Positions 1 to 8,034 of a DNA stretch of 64,000 nucleotides are shown here, piece after piece; the first letter of the stretch is position 1; each line of letters begins with the position of its first letter. The translations under genes and the position numbers were made by a program. The stretch comes from an uncultured Oscillospiraceae bacterium. GTDB taxonomy: Bacteria; Bacillota; Clostridia; Oscillospirales; Oscillospiraceae. Under the pieces are notes generated by a model that worked only from the letters and a program-made list of their open reading frames with translations, was not told where the DNA came from and ran no database searches. The stretch lies in assembly GCA_900764755.1 (NCBI GenBank), contig CAAFPE010000001.1, positions 17,566-81,565 of the forward strand, given 5' to 3'.

Positions 1-1171
1 CAGCGCCTCCCTGGCGTCCAATGCCATTTAGAGCGGCCCCGAAGGTAGACTGATAGCAGCTCAGCGCCATGGCTGCGGCCAGAGGGATCAGGTGCTCCCC
101 CACCTTTTCCTGACCAAATAGGAGGGTTCCCAAGTCTGGCCCCAGCACTGTCATCATTCCCATGGCCGGCAGGGTCAGAACCGACACCGCCGACAGAGCA
201 CGGTCGATCTGCCGACGGACCTGATCCTGCCGCCCCAGGGCGGCGGATCGGGCCAACCGGGGCACCAGGACCAGGCTCATGGCCCCCAAAAACACCGTGG
301 GCAGGGACAGCATGGGCAGGGTCATGCCGCATACAACGCCCAGCTCCGAAACCGCCGCCCCCCGTTCCATGCCGCTCTCTACCAGCTTCCGGGGGATGAG
401 GGCGGTATTCACCGCTGCCATCAGGTTGCCCAGAAGGGCGTTTGCACCCACCGGCAGGGCGATGGACAGCACCCGCCGCCGCCGGATGCGCCCAAGTTCC
501 CCAGAGCCCTGCCGCCGCAGCCCACCCAGGCGGCTGTGGTACAGGATGGTCAGAGTCAGGGCGGAAAACACCTCGCAGACCACCATGCCCGCCACGATCA
601 GACCGGCCGCCCGCTCCGGATACTGGGGCAGGAAACAGATCAGAAGGCCCAGCACCGCCGCCGCCCGCACCACCTGCTCCAGCAGCTCGGTCACAGCGGG
701 GGGGCGCACCAGTCCGGCCCCATAGAATACGTGCTTGTGCAGGTTCTCCACCCCGGTCAGGGCGACACAGGGGACCAGCAGGATCAGTCCCAACTGTGTC
801 CGGGCGTCCCCCAGCAGATAGACGGAGATGGCGTCGGAGCCCAGTACCGCCGCTCCGCCCACCGGCAGAAGGACCAGGGCCAGAAGCCGCAGGCAGGTCC
901 CAAGGACCTGGGCCGCGCCCCGCCCGTTACCCAGAGCCAAGTACTGGGAGGTGAGGTTGGACGCCGCCGCAGTCAGCCCCACCGCCGTCAGGGACAGGAG
1001 CACCGAGTACACCGGCATCAGCAGCTGATACAGTCCCATGACCTCCGCGCCCACCATGCGGGACAGGGCCACCCGGTATCCGAAGCCCAGCACCTGGGAT
1101 ATGGTCCCCAGTACCGTCAGGAACAGAACGCTTCCTACCGCCGACATCTCCCTATGCTGCGACACAGCCAT
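1..1171 (-). CDS. SpoVB/MATE-like polysaccharide flippase (5' part, runs off the window)
   Basis: The reverse strand is open from an ATG at 1171 to the window edge, about 390 codons without a stop, with a GGGAGG ribosome site just upstream. The translation is rich in membrane segments and reads like the SpoVB / MurJ-type oligosaccharide flippase superfamily: an N-terminal GTISQVLGFGYRVALSRMVG stretch, alternating hydrophobic helices, and a later LVPRLARSAALGR segment. SpoVB proteins are about 500 residues, so roughly the last quarter is missing here. The family flips lipid-linked sugars across the membrane; SpoVB acts in spore cortex formation. Family is fairly sure; the exact role (SpoVB or another exporter) is not. 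It is divergent from crt. Confidence 0.75.
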   Translation of the reverse strand, partial: MAVSQHREMSAVGSVLFLTVLGTISQVLGFGYRVALSRMVGAEVMGLYQLLMPVYSVLLSLTAVGLTAAASNLTSQYLALGNGRGAAQVLGTCLRLLALVLLPVGGAAVLGSDAISVYLLGDARTQLGLILLVPCVALTGVENLHKHVFYGAGLVRPPAVTELLEQVVRAAAVLGLLICFLPQYPERAAGLIVAGMVVCEVFSALTLTILYHSRLGGLRRQGSGELGRIRRRRVLSIALPVGANALLGNLMAAVNTALIPRKLVESGMERGAAVSELGVVCGMTLPMLSLPTVFLGAMSLVLVPRLARSAALGRQDQVRRQIDRALSAVSVLTLPAMGMMTVLGPDLGTLLFGQEKVGEHLIPLAAAMALSCYQSTFGAALNGIGRQGGA

Positions 1172-1231
1172 CCCCCCTCCCTTTAACCTATTTCTCCAGG
1201 CAGCTGCTTATGACTTTGGGACCTGTTTTCC

Positions 1232-1260
1232 TTGCCGGTACCGATGTTCTGTTGTATAAT
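1232..1260 (+). promoter_or_regulatory. sigma-A-type promoter of crt
   Basis: TTGCCG at 1232-1237, a 17-nt spacer and a perfect TATAAT at 1255-1260 lie about 60 nt upstream of the crt start. It is the only strong promoter between crt and the divergent flippase gene. Confidence 0.75.
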
Positions 1261-1320
1261 GGGGCAGCAGGGGGGCGGACCGCCCCCGCCATGGATCAAA
1301 TACAAGGAGGAGTTTTCACT

Positions 1321-2097
1321 ATGTCTTTTGTAGCCTTTGAACAGCGCGGCCCCATCGGGGTGCTGACCATGAACCGTCCCGAGGCCCTCAACGCCCTGAA
1401 TGAGCAGGTCCTGCGGGATCTGGATGCCGCCCTGGACGCGGTGGAGGCCAACGACGAGGTGCTGGTGGTCATCCTGACCGGCGCGGGCCGCTCCTTTGTG
1501 GCCGGGGCCGATATCGGCCAGATGAAGGATCTCACTCCTGTTCAGGCCAAGAAATTCGGCAGCTATGGCAACCAGGTCTTTTTGAAGCTGGAGAACTTCC
1601 CCAAGCCCGTCATCGCCGCAGTCAACGGCTTTGCACTGGGTGGCGGCTGTGAGCTGTCCATGGCCTGTGACATCCGTCTGGCCAGCGAGAAGGCCAAGTT
1701 CGGACAGCCCGAGGTGGGACTTGGCATCACCCCCGGCTTCGGCGGCACCCAGCGCCTGGCCCGCATCGTGGGTGTCTCCAATGCGATGGAACTGATCCTT
1801 ACCGCCAAGACCATCAACGCCGCTCAGGCCCAGGAGCTGGGGCTGGTCAGCCACGTCTATCCCCCTGAGGAGCTGATGGACAAGGCTATGGAGTTGGCCC
1901 AGGCCATCGCCGCCAATGCTCAGGTGGCTGTTCGTCAGTCCAAGGCCGCCATCCGCCGTGGGCTCCAGACGGATATGTACACTGGCGCCGCCTATGAGGC
2001 GGAGGCCTTTGGACTCTGCTTCGCCACTGAGGACCAGAAGGATGCTATGACCGCCTTTGTCAACAAGGAGAAGGTCACCTCATTCAAAAACCGCTGA
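1321..2097 (+). CDS. crt: 3-hydroxybutyryl-CoA dehydratase (crotonase)
   Basis: Enoyl-CoA hydratase/isomerase family protein of 258 residues, the normal crotonase length. It interconverts 3-hydroxybutyryl-CoA and crotonyl-CoA in the cytoplasm, the step between Hbd and Bcd. The sequence shows the NALN start motif, the AGADIGQM oxyanion-hole segment, and ALGGGCELSMACD, with the glutamates of GGGCELS and GQPEVGLGITPG in the usual catalytic places. I chose ATG 1321 because AAGGAGGAG lies directly before it; the frame stays open further upstream but has no ribosome site there. It is a single-gene unit with its own promoter and terminator, away from hbd-bcd-etfBA at the other end of the window. Confidence 0.93.
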   Translation: MSFVAFEQRGPIGVLTMNRPEALNALNEQVLRDLDAALDAVEANDEVLVVILTGAGRSFVAGADIGQMKDLTPVQAKKFGSYGNQVFLKLENFPKPVIAAVNGFALGGGCELSMACDIRLASEKAKFGQPEVGLGITPGFGGTQRLARIVGVSNAMELILTAKTINAAQAQELGLVSHVYPPEELMDKAMELAQAIAANAQVAVRQSKAAIRRGLQTDMYTGAAYEAEAFGLCFATEDQKDAMTAFVNKEKVTSFKNR

Positions 2098-2110
2098 CCT
2101 GATCTTCAGC

Positions 2111-2152
2111 AAAAGGCTCCTGCGCCACCAGAGGACGGCGCAGGAGCTTTTT
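2111..2152 (+). terminator. rho-independent terminator of crt
   Basis: An 11-bp perfect stem (2116-2126 with 2137-2147, GCTCCTGCGCC) and a 10-nt loop are followed by five T. It starts 14 nt after the crt stop codon. Confidence 0.9.
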
Positions 2153-2234
2153 GCTTCGACCAGCAGGGGGTGTGCACTCTGCAAAAAATTTTCATGGAAG
2201 GCAGAAAAAGAATTGTGATTTCCCCTAAAAACTA

Positions 2235-2263
2235 TTGACAGAATCGGAGAATGATGCTATATT
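2235..2263 (+). promoter_or_regulatory. strong sigma-A promoter with no gene behind it
   Basis: Perfect TTGACA at 2235-2240, a 17-nt spacer and TATATT at 2258-2263. It is among the best promoter matches in the window, yet no convincing coding sequence follows before the terminator at 2743-2802. Confidence 0.75.
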
Positions 2264-2269
2264 GTAGTC

Positions 2270-2802
2270 AGAAAGGGTGATACCAATGTGGTAAACAACC
2301 TGGCTCTCCAGAGAATCCTCAGACCGGCAGAGTAAATCAGAAAGGAAAATATCCGGCATAGAAATCAGCTGAAAGGAAAACAGAAGCAGACGAACAGAAC
2401 CTCAGACTCTGGATCACTTGAAATACTGGGTAAGCAAGGAAATGTATGGATTCAAGCAGACCTGAGCGATTTCATTTGAAAGAGACCTTTAGGAAACTCT
2501 GTGGAACCTGTTCCTGGTAAGAATCGCCGGCGGAGATCTGGAGCACACCGAAAGCACAGAAGGCCACAAGAATCAGGCGAGATCATGCAACAGAACAGTA
2601 CCTCATGTATGAGGGATGCAGCCAGAGAGCGCATCAAAAGACGTTGGACAGACAAAGCGGTTCCTTGTGTGCGGAATGTGTGAGTGCGGTGAATCAATAG
2701 AAAGAGAGGTAACCACATGATGTTAGATAATAAGAACCACCAGAAATGACCCTTGGCTGCAGCGGATTACAAAACGGGCAGTCAAGGGTCATTTCTTTTT
2801 TT
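2270..2802 (+). ncRNA. candidate large non-coding RNA (about 530 nt)
   Basis: This is inferred from its borders: a consensus promoter ends at 2263 and a 13-bp intrinsic terminator ends at 2802, with purine-rich sequence between. The longest frames are short: about 60 codons from 2501 with no ribosome site, and a 10-codon frame from ATG 2718 that follows GAGAGG and stops at the foot of the terminator stem. I do not recognise it as RNase P, tmRNA, 6S or SRP RNA. It could also be a long leader with a tiny peptide, or a decayed gene whose signals survive. Confidence 0.4.
2743..2802 (+). terminator. strong rho-independent terminator
   Basis: A 13-bp perfect stem (GAAATGACCCTTG at 2743-2755 with its complement at 2783-2795) is followed by seven T (2796-2802). 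It closes the candidate non-coding transcript. Confidence 0.9.
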
Positions 2803-2858
2803 GAAGAAAGCTGTATGGCGGGCGGCAGGGCCCGCTTTTTTGCTGCTTGCAGCCGGAA

Positions 2859-3815
2859 TCAAAGCAGCAAGGAAATCAGGGGGATCGAGACCAGGCAGAG
2901 CAGACTGGAGAGAAAGACACTCTTGGAGGAAAACTCGGTGTTGCCGCCGTAGCTTTCCGCCAGGACGGAGGTGACGGCGGCGCAGGGCATGGCCATAATG
3001 ATGACGATCACCCCCACCACCAGTGGGTTGGAGATGGGCAGAAGGACCAACAGGGCCCAGGTCAAAACGGGGAGGATCAGGAGACGCAGGAGGGAGGAGG
3101 AGAGAACATCCCGGTCCCGGAGAATATCAGACAGCCGTTGGCCCACCAGATTCATACCGATGACCACCATGGACAGTGGAGTAGTGATGTCTGAGAGGTA
3201 ACCAAGGGGAGATGCCAGTACCTCGGGCAGAGGGATTCGGAGGGCATAGAGCAGGATGCCCAGCAGGGTGGCAAGGTTGGGGGCAGTAAACAGAATGGCA
3301 CGCCAGGAGAAGGATTGGGTGCCTTTGGAGGCGATCCGGTCCAGACAGACCAGCCTGGGTCCGGCGGTATAGATCAGCAGACTGAAGGGAATAGCCAAAA
3401 AGACTGCCAGGGCCAGCCCCTCCTCCCCGAACAGGGCCAGAGTGATGGGAAAGCCCATAAATCCGTTGTTGCAGAATGTACAGCAAAGGATCCAGACGCC
3501 TCTGCGTCCCTCTGGGACCCGAAAGAGACGCAGCGCGGGGATGCAGAACAGGCCGTAGCCCAGGATCAGAACCGTTCCCAGTACAGCGGTGAGGATTCCG
3601 TCCCGGATAAAGGCGGGGTCGTATGGGCGGACCAGCGAAGTGAGGATGGTTGCCGGAAGGGTGACATGGATTAAAAGTCCGCTGAACACGCTGGAAGCAG
3701 AGGCAGGCAGGGCGCCGCATCGGACCACGCCGTAGCCTGCCCCGATGAGAAGAAACAGTTCCAGCAGATTGAGAAAAACTGTTTGAAGATCGAGGGACAA
3801 AAAAATCAACTCCAC
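2859..3815 (-). CDS. AEC-family (auxin efflux carrier-like) transporter
   Basis: A 318-residue, highly hydrophobic protein with about ten predicted membrane helices in two halves, fitting the AEC / malate permease-like family of the bile/arsenite/riboflavin superfamily. Recognisable pieces are the N-terminal LLIGAGYGVVRCGALP, the central CTFCNNGFMGFPI motif (asparagine-glycine in the first half), and the C-terminal AMPCAAVTSVLAESYGGN. Bacterial members export or exchange organic acids or amino acids; the substrate cannot be read from sequence. The first codon is GTG at 3813-3815 with a poor ribosome site, so the start may lie a few codons further in. No partner gene is next to it. Confidence 0.85.
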   Translation of the reverse strand: MELIFLSLDLQTVFLNLLELFLLIGAGYGVVRCGALPASASSVFSGLLIHVTLPATILTSLVRPYDPAFIRDGILTAVLGTVLILGYGLFCIPALRLFRVPEGRRGVWILCCTFCNNGFMGFPITLALFGEEGLALAVFLAIPFSLLIYTAGPRLVCLDRIASKGTQSFSWRAILFTAPNLATLLGILLYALRIPLPEVLASPLGYLSDITTPLSMVVIGMNLVGQRLSDILRDRDVLSSSLLRLLILPVLTWALLVLLPISNPLVVGVIVIIMAMPCAAVTSVLAESYGGNTEFSSKSVFLSSLLCLVSIPLISLLL

Positions 3816-3917
3816 GAACTGATCTAAGTTTCAGTGTTACACAGAGCAGCACGAAACGATAGGTACAATTAAGGTGTGTGAGCGGGGGCGGAAGAACAAG
3901 AGAGGCATTTGATAGAA

Positions 3918-3955
3918 TAAAAAACTCGCCGCAAGCGACAGGCCGCTTGCGACGA
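3918..3955 (-). terminator. terminator downstream of tRNA-Thr
   Basis: On the minus strand, a 12-bp stem with one G-T pair (3944-3955 with 3925-3936) is followed by a run of T (3918-3924 read in reverse). It begins 3 nt after the encoded CCA of the tRNA. Confidence 0.85.
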
Positions 3956-3957
3956 AC

Positions 3958-4032
3958 TGGAGCTGGTGGTGGGAATCGAACCCACAACCCCATCATTACG
4001 AGTGATGTGCTCTGCCATTGAGCCACACCAGC
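3958..4032 (-). tRNA. tRNA-Thr, anticodon CGT
   Basis: A 75-nt cloverleaf on the minus strand: 7-bp acceptor GCTGGTG/CACCAGC, D stem GCTC/GAGC, anticodon stem CATCA/TGATG with loop CTCGTAA (anticodon CGT, reading ACG), T arm GTGGG-TTCGATT-CCCAC, discriminator T and an encoded CCA. Position 37 is A, as expected for a t6A-modified tRNA. It has its own promoter and terminator and lies 66 nt from the left prophage repeat, so it is not itself the attachment site. Confidence 0.96.
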
Positions 4033-4059
4033 GCATCTCTGCTTGCAGGATGCTCTGCC

Positions 4060-4088
4060 ATTTTAGCGGATTTTGATGGAGAAGTCAA
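4060..4088 (-). promoter_or_regulatory. promoter of tRNA-Thr
   Basis: On the minus strand, TTGACT (4083-4088) and TAAAAT (4060-4065) are separated by 17 nt, about 28 nt upstream of the tRNA 5' end. The left prophage repeat starts 10 nt upstream of the -35 box, so integration spares this promoter. Confidence 0.8.
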
Positions 4089-4097
4089 GAGATTTCC

Positions 4098-4115
4098 GCA
4101 ATTTCTCCCGGCCTG
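4098..4115. repeat. left prophage attachment repeat (attL core)
   Basis: GCAATTTCTCCCGGCCTG, 18 bp, is identical to 55175-55192 and in the same orientation. The flanks differ on both sides of both copies (C before and A after here; A before and C after at the right). It marks the junction of host DNA (tRNA-Thr promoter side) with the phage end. Confidence 0.8.
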
Positions 4116-4283
4116 AAAAAGTCAAGCATTTATTGCGCACAAATTTTCGCCTTTTATTTTGTCTAATTTTAACATGACAATATGGCCGCCGTCAATTCCC
4201 TTGGTCGGCAGCCTCCGCTTTCCCTTATTATGTTCCTCATGCCCCCTCCAGTTTCCCCCTTTCTCCCATGTGTCCCATACTGC

Positions 4284-5360
4284 CTACGCCGATAGCCCTA
4301 TTTCCCGCAAGCAGGCCCGGAAAGCCACTTCGCTACTTATATACCCCAGTATCTTCCGGGGGTAGTTGTTTATCCATTGTTCGGTCTCTGCGATCTGTCT
4401 TGCGCTCACCTTTTCAAAGTCGGTTCCCTTGGGGTGTTTCCGCCTAATCATAATGTTGGCGTTTTCGTTGCTCCCGCGCTCCCACGATGAATAGGGGTGG
4501 CAGAAATAAACCTTTGTCCGGGGGATGGTCTTGTTGACAGCGCTGCGCTCCATCTCCTCCGCCGCCGAGAACTCAGAGCCGTTATCAACCGTAATCGTCC
4601 TAAAAATCTTCCTGAAATTCACTGCTCCGATTTTCCGCTCCAGCGCGTCCAATGCTTTAACAATGGTCTCCGCTTTGCGGTTCGGTATCAGTATGATGAT
4701 CTCCCGCCGGGTCTTTCTCTCGGTCAGTACCAGAAGCGCCTTGCTGGTACTATCCTTTTTATTGTACACCGTATCCATTTCCCAGTGCCCAAACTCCTCC
4801 CGGTTCTTTACTCTCTCCGGTCTGCGTTCGATGCTCTCACCGGCAGATGCCCTGGCCTGGTCTTTCCTTGTCTTTACCTTTTTGTACCCCTGCTTTTTCT
4901 TCCCGCGCCGCGGCAAATCCACCTGTGTGATACGCAGGAATATCCCTTTTTTGATATAGCTGTAAATGGTTGCTACGGAAACAGAGGTCTTGAATGTCCG
5001 GCCCTCCATCTTTGCATACCCCAGTACAGCGGCAGGGCTGCAATCGTTGGCGATGATCGTCTCCTCGATGTATCGGGCCAATTCGTGATCTGCTCCAATC
5101 TTCAAGTCTGGCCCTTTTTCCCGTAAGTGATTTTGATACCGCTCCTCTGCGATGTCCGGGCTGTACGCCGTCACCATCTCCCAGGTGTCCCCATCCAGCC
5201 GCTCATATTCTCCCCGCTTCAATTCCCGGTAGACGGTGGAGATGTGGACGCGCAGCTTATCCGCGATCTCTCTCGGCTTCATCCCTTTGTTCAGCCACCG
5301 TTCCATTCTCAGCCTGTCGTTCTTTGTCAGGTGCTTAAATGTGCGTTCCTTGGCCTGCAC
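4284..5360 (-). CDS. IS30-family DDE transposase, candidate phage integration enzyme
   Basis: A 358-residue protein of normal IS30 transposase length. The N-terminal HTH_38 reads EIADKLRVHISTVYRELKRG; the RNase H-like DDE domain shows GHWEMDTV (first D), ITVDNGSEF (second D) and YSSWERGSNENANIMIRR (the E region). I start it at GTG 5358-5360 because GGAGGAGG lies 7 nt upstream; the frame stays open for 44 codons upstream without a ribosome site. It is the first phage gene inside the left repeat, pointing towards that end, where an integrase usually sits. I found no obvious IS terminal repeats close around it, so it may be phage-owned. The alternative is a passenger IS that replaced an integrase. 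Confidence 0.9.
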   Translation of the reverse strand: MQAKERTFKHLTKNDRLRMERWLNKGMKPREIADKLRVHISTVYRELKRGEYERLDGDTWEMVTAYSPDIAEERYQNHLREKGPDLKIGADHELARYIEETIIANDCSPAAVLGYAKMEGRTFKTSVSVATIYSYIKKGIFLRITQVDLPRRGKKKQGYKKVKTRKDQARASAGESIERRPERVKNREEFGHWEMDTVYNKKDSTSKALLVLTERKTRREIIILIPNRKAETIVKALDALERKIGAVNFRKIFRTITVDNGSEFSAAEEMERSAVNKTIPRTKVYFCHPYSSWERGSNENANIMIRRKHPKGTDFEKVSARQIAETEQWINNYPRKILGYISSEVAFRACLREIGLSA

Positions 5361-5450
5361 TGTAATACCTCCTCCCGTGCATCCCGGCGGGCGGTTTCCG
5401 GTTTCCCGGTTCCGTTCCGCTTGTCTTGTTTTGTCGCATTTTACACCCTT

Positions 5451-5479
5451 ATGATACCCAATATTTCCCCGCTCCGCAA
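5451..5479 (-). promoter_or_regulatory. promoter of the IS30-like transposase
   Basis: On the minus strand, TTGCGG (5474-5479), a 17-nt spacer and TATCAT (5451-5456) give a leader of about 85 nt before the GTG start. The shared 13-bp element lies 10 nt upstream of the -35 box. Confidence 0.6.
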
Positions 5480-5489
5480 TAGTTATTTT

Positions 5490-5502
5490 CACTGTTGCGT
5501 GT
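5490..5502 (-). promoter_or_regulatory. ACACGCAACAGTG element, transposase copy
   Basis: Read on the minus strand this is ACACGCAACAGTG. The same 13 bases occur twice in the early promoter (within 36875-36891 and 36908-36924). Identity with the second of those runs to 15 nt (ACACGCAACAGTGAA). From memory, the left end of IS30 itself also carries a GCAACAG core, so this may be a transposase-binding site. See the finding on shared operators. Confidence 0.65.
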
Positions 5503-5507
5503 ATAAT

Positions 5508-5552
5508 GAAAAATCCCCCGGCTACCGCACCTGTAAGTGTGATAGCCGGGGG
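5508..5552 (-). terminator. terminator of the late/lysis operon
   Basis: On the minus strand, a 10-bp perfect stem CCCCCGGCTA/TAGCCGGGGG (5543-5552 with 5515-5524) is followed by ATTTTTC. It ends the leftward late transcript and separates it from the transposase gene. Confidence 0.88.
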
Positions 5553-5558
5553 ACATCT

Positions 5559-5897
5559 TTACTCTGTTTTTCTCTTTTCCCAGTTAATAATCTGCTCCAG
5601 CGCCTCTCGCAGTTTGTCATATCCAAACATAGCGGCGTAGGCGACGAACAAGCCCAGGGCTACTGCTCCGGCCACCATGTACCAGGTGACGGCCCACGCC
5701 ATGATCTGACAGGCTGCGAAGAACGCCAGAAGGGTCACGGCCATCGCCACAAGAAAGGCCAGAATGTTGGTGGGTATCTTTTCCCAGGTGAGCTTTTTGA
5801 GAACCTGGGTGATGATGTTGGTGACCACCGTCAGGATAAGAGCCGCCAGCAGAACAGCGGATACCGCCAGGGGAATGTACTGCATAATGTTATCCAT
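5559..5897 (-). CDS. putative holin (three membrane segments)
   Basis: A 112-residue protein with hydrophobic segments at about 7-29, 44-64 and 66-92, a short positively charged loop (KKLTWEKIP) between the first two, and a charged C-terminal tail ending EKRKTE. Holins form the membrane lesion that releases or triggers the endolysin. Its place directly after the endolysin gene and before the operon terminator, together with size and topology, supports the call. I do not recognise a specific holin family. Confidence 0.6.
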   Translation of the reverse strand: MDNIMQYIPLAVSAVLLAALILTVVTNIITQVLKKLTWEKIPTNILAFLVAMAVTLLAFFAACQIMAWAVTWYMVAGAVALGLFVAYAAMFGYDKLREALEQIINWEKRKTE

Positions 5898-5912
5898 GTG
5901 TATACCCTCCTA

Positions 5913-7400
5913 TTACACTTTCGTCAAATGCTTCTTGTCAACCGCGCCGGTGATAGCCCCGCTTTTCAGCGTGGATACCACCACGCGGTTCCCGTCAATG
6001 CCGCGCACATACAGCTTTGCGGCATATACCCATGCAGCAAACTTGCGCATGGTGCCGTAGATCGTTGCCGACTTGTCCATCTTCACCCGGTCGCCCACAG
6101 CAAGGGCTGCGTCAGCAGATGCCGTGGCCGCGATGTCGTCCTCGTCTACCCATCCATACACAGAAGTGCCCACCACATGATAGGGGTGCTTGCTTCCCGG
6201 ATTGATGGCCGTCACCTTTGCCTCGCACGGCTTGCAGTTCTTTCCCGTCGCCGCATTGGAGCTGGTGTAGTGCTTCTTCGCCAGAGATTGCACCATCTGG
6301 CCCACCTTGTATTTCAGCGCTTCGGTTGCGCCTCCGGTTGTCGGCGGGTTCGGTGCCGGGGTTGTCGTGGTGCTTCCGCTCACAGCCGGGTTATAGATAA
6401 AGCCCAGGAAAGTGTACCCGCTCCCGGCTCCCCAGTTCCCTGCACCTTTCTTCCGGCGCTTTGTCCAGAACGGGGTTTTGCTTCCGTATCCGCTTTCGCT
6501 GGTCACGATCTCAGTTGCACTGATGATCTGCTCCACGATTGCCACATGACCCGCTCCATCCGATCCGTTCAGCGTCGCTCCCTTGCGCCACACCATGCAG
6601 GCCCCCAGCTTCGGCTCCTGACCTACGGCCAGGCCCCCGGCAAACTGGATAAAGTTTTCGGCGTTCACGGGCCGCAGATATTTGCAGCACCCGTAACCGC
6701 CGATCTCATTAAATCGCCCATAGGCATAGCCCACGCAGTTGGAAAGGGTGTTGCACAGCGCGTCCACCGGCTTTCCCTTGATGGCGTCCGACCATCCTCC
6801 GCTCGCCTTGGTGATGTAATATTTGTTGCCCGCCTCCGGTCGGGTCAGTCTCGGCTTGAATGTTCCCACAGCTTGTCCCTCCTTGGGTTTTGCGTACCTG
6901 TCATAATACTTCTGCCCGAACGAGGCCCGGCGCTTTTTCGCCGTCTCGCTCTGATCTGCCGGGCGCTCAAATTGCAGCAGGACTGCATCTGATGCCTGCC
7001 GGACGCTTCCCGCCGTTTTCAGCATGGTCAGAACAGCTTTGTAACCCTCACGCAGCTCTTTCATCAGGAAATCAAGCTGCATCTCCAGGTCTCCGATGCT
7101 CCGGCCCGCCGCCTTGGCAAAATTGAAAAGTCCCTGTTTCCGGCTCCAGTAAGTCCACTGTGCCAGCCCATAACCGGCGCAGTCCCGCACGAACCCGGTA
7201 TAGGTTCCTCCGTCAACCGCCGCCGTGTATGAGGCGTCCGTCATACCCAGCTTTTTTTCGTAGGTGTTTTGCAGGTTGTCCGGTCGCAGGCCGCTTTCTG
7301 CATACAGGTTTCCCATCAGCCCAGCGGCTCCACAGTCGTTTAACCCTGCGCCTTTCAGGTAGTTCCAGATTTTTTCCTCATTGTTCCTGCCGTTCAGCAC
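5913..7400 (-). CDS. endolysin: phage tail lysozyme + CHAP + SH3-like repeats
   Basis: A 495-residue modular peptidoglycan hydrolase. Residues about 5-170 match the phage_tail_lysozyme type (AAGLMGNLYAESGL with a catalytic-looking glutamate; GYGLAQWT). A CHAP-like amidase follows at about 200-345, with cysteine in DALCNTLSNCVGYAYGRF and histidine in GAGHVAIVEQI. A threonine/proline linker (TTTTPAPNPPTT) leads to two SH3-like wall-binding modules starting near YKVGQMVQSLAKKHY and ALAVGDRVKMDK. Two catalytic domains in one endolysin is common in Clostridia phages. The start ATG 7398-7400 follows AAAGGAGGG. Confidence 0.88.
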   Translation of the reverse strand: MLNGRNNEEKIWNYLKGAGLNDCGAAGLMGNLYAESGLRPDNLQNTYEKKLGMTDASYTAAVDGGTYTGFVRDCAGYGLAQWTYWSRKQGLFNFAKAAGRSIGDLEMQLDFLMKELREGYKAVLTMLKTAGSVRQASDAVLLQFERPADQSETAKKRRASFGQKYYDRYAKPKEGQAVGTFKPRLTRPEAGNKYYITKASGGWSDAIKGKPVDALCNTLSNCVGYAYGRFNEIGGYGCCKYLRPVNAENFIQFAGGLAVGQEPKLGACMVWRKGATLNGSDGAGHVAIVEQIISATEIVTSESGYGSKTPFWTKRRKKGAGNWGAGSGYTFLGFIYNPAVSGSTTTTPAPNPPTTGGATEALKYKVGQMVQSLAKKHYTSSNAATGKNCKPCEAKVTAINPGSKHPYHVVGTSVYGWVDEDDIAATASADAALAVGDRVKMDKSATIYGTMRKFAAWVYAAKLYVRGIDGNRVVVSTLKSGAITGAVDKKHLTKV

Positions 7401-7414
7401 GATCTATCCCTCCT

Positions 7415-7729
7415 TTACGGTTCCTCTGTCTGTTGCATGGCCTGCTCCATCGCCTCCCTTTCCCGTTTCATATCCTCCCGCTGCCACCGTCTGTCCTGCC
7501 GTTTATCCTTGTTGGTCTTTATCCAGCCCAGGATACCGCACTCCCCGCCCAGTGTGGCAAACACACAGGTTACAAGGGTATCCGGCACCGAGCCGTAGAC
7601 CTGGAACAGCCGTATCATGGTAACGGTAAAGATAACCAGACAAATAAAGACGAGCAGCAAGATCAAGTCCATCGTTCCGATGCGCTTCTTCTTGCGTTTC
7701 GTCTTTTTGTTCACCCGCCGCCCGGCCAT
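7415..7729 (-). CDS. small two-helix membrane protein of the lysis cassette
   Basis: 104 residues: a strongly basic N-terminus (GRRVNKKTKRKKKR), hydrophobic segments at about 20-42 and 47-70, and a charged, helical C-terminal tail (EDMKREREAMEQAMQQ). It lies between another single-helix protein and the endolysin. It could be a second holin, an antiholin or a spanin-like protein; none can be picked from sequence. Confidence 0.6.
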   Translation of the reverse strand: MAGRRVNKKTKRKKKRIGTMDLILLLVFICLVIFTVTMIRLFQVYGSVPDTLVTCVFATLGGECGILGWIKTNKDKRQDRRWQREDMKREREAMEQAMQQTEEP

Positions 7730-7730
7730 C

Positions 7731-8015
7731 TCAGCCCTCCGGGATATGCGGGTGGGCGCTTTTGTTCAGGTGCTTGTCCAACCTCGCCAGTGCGTCCTTG
7801 CATGGCCCGTTGCACCCCTGCTCCACAAGCCCTTGCAGAGCGCCCCGCAGTCCGTAGCAGATCAAGGTCTGCTCCTCCTGCATGGCGTTGATGAACTCGT
7901 TCTGCTTCTTATTGTTCTCCAGCACCTTGTACACGGCCACGACCGCCGCCACCAATGCCCCCAGTGCGCTCAGCAGGCTTGCTGCCTTGATGATAAAGTC
8001 CGCGTCGATGTACAT
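7731..8015 (-). CDS. small single-helix membrane protein, lysis cassette
   Basis: 94 residues, with one hydrophobic helix at about 8-28 (AASLLSALGALVAAVVAVYK) followed by a hydrophilic helical region with four cysteines and histidines near the end. The layout resembles phage proteins labelled hemolysin XhlA-like or holin-associated. I use ATG 8013-8015 because GAGGACGAGGG precedes it; upstream codons in frame have no ribosome site. Function is not established. Confidence 0.6.
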   Translation of the reverse strand: MYIDADFIIKAASLLSALGALVAAVVAVYKVLENNKKQNEFINAMQEEQTLICYGLRGALQGLVEQGCNGPCKDALARLDKHLNKSAHPHIPEG

Positions 8016-8034
8016 TCCCTCGTCCTCCTGCGTA

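Noticed and set aside
1183..1854. 223-codon minus-strand frame opposite crt
   Set aside because: Antisense to crotonase, which has a promoter, ribosome site, full family motifs and a terminator.
3958..4032. tRNA-Thr as the phage attachment site
   Set aside because: Many phages use tRNA 3' ends, but the 18-bp repeat lies upstream of this tRNA and its promoter, and no tRNA fragment is seen at the right end.
4116..5552. A simple IS30 insertion sequence dropped into the phage
   Set aside because: Not fully excluded, but I could not find a matching inverted end downstream of the transposase, the gene lies exactly at the phage end, and its upstream element is shared with the early promoter. Kept as an alternative.
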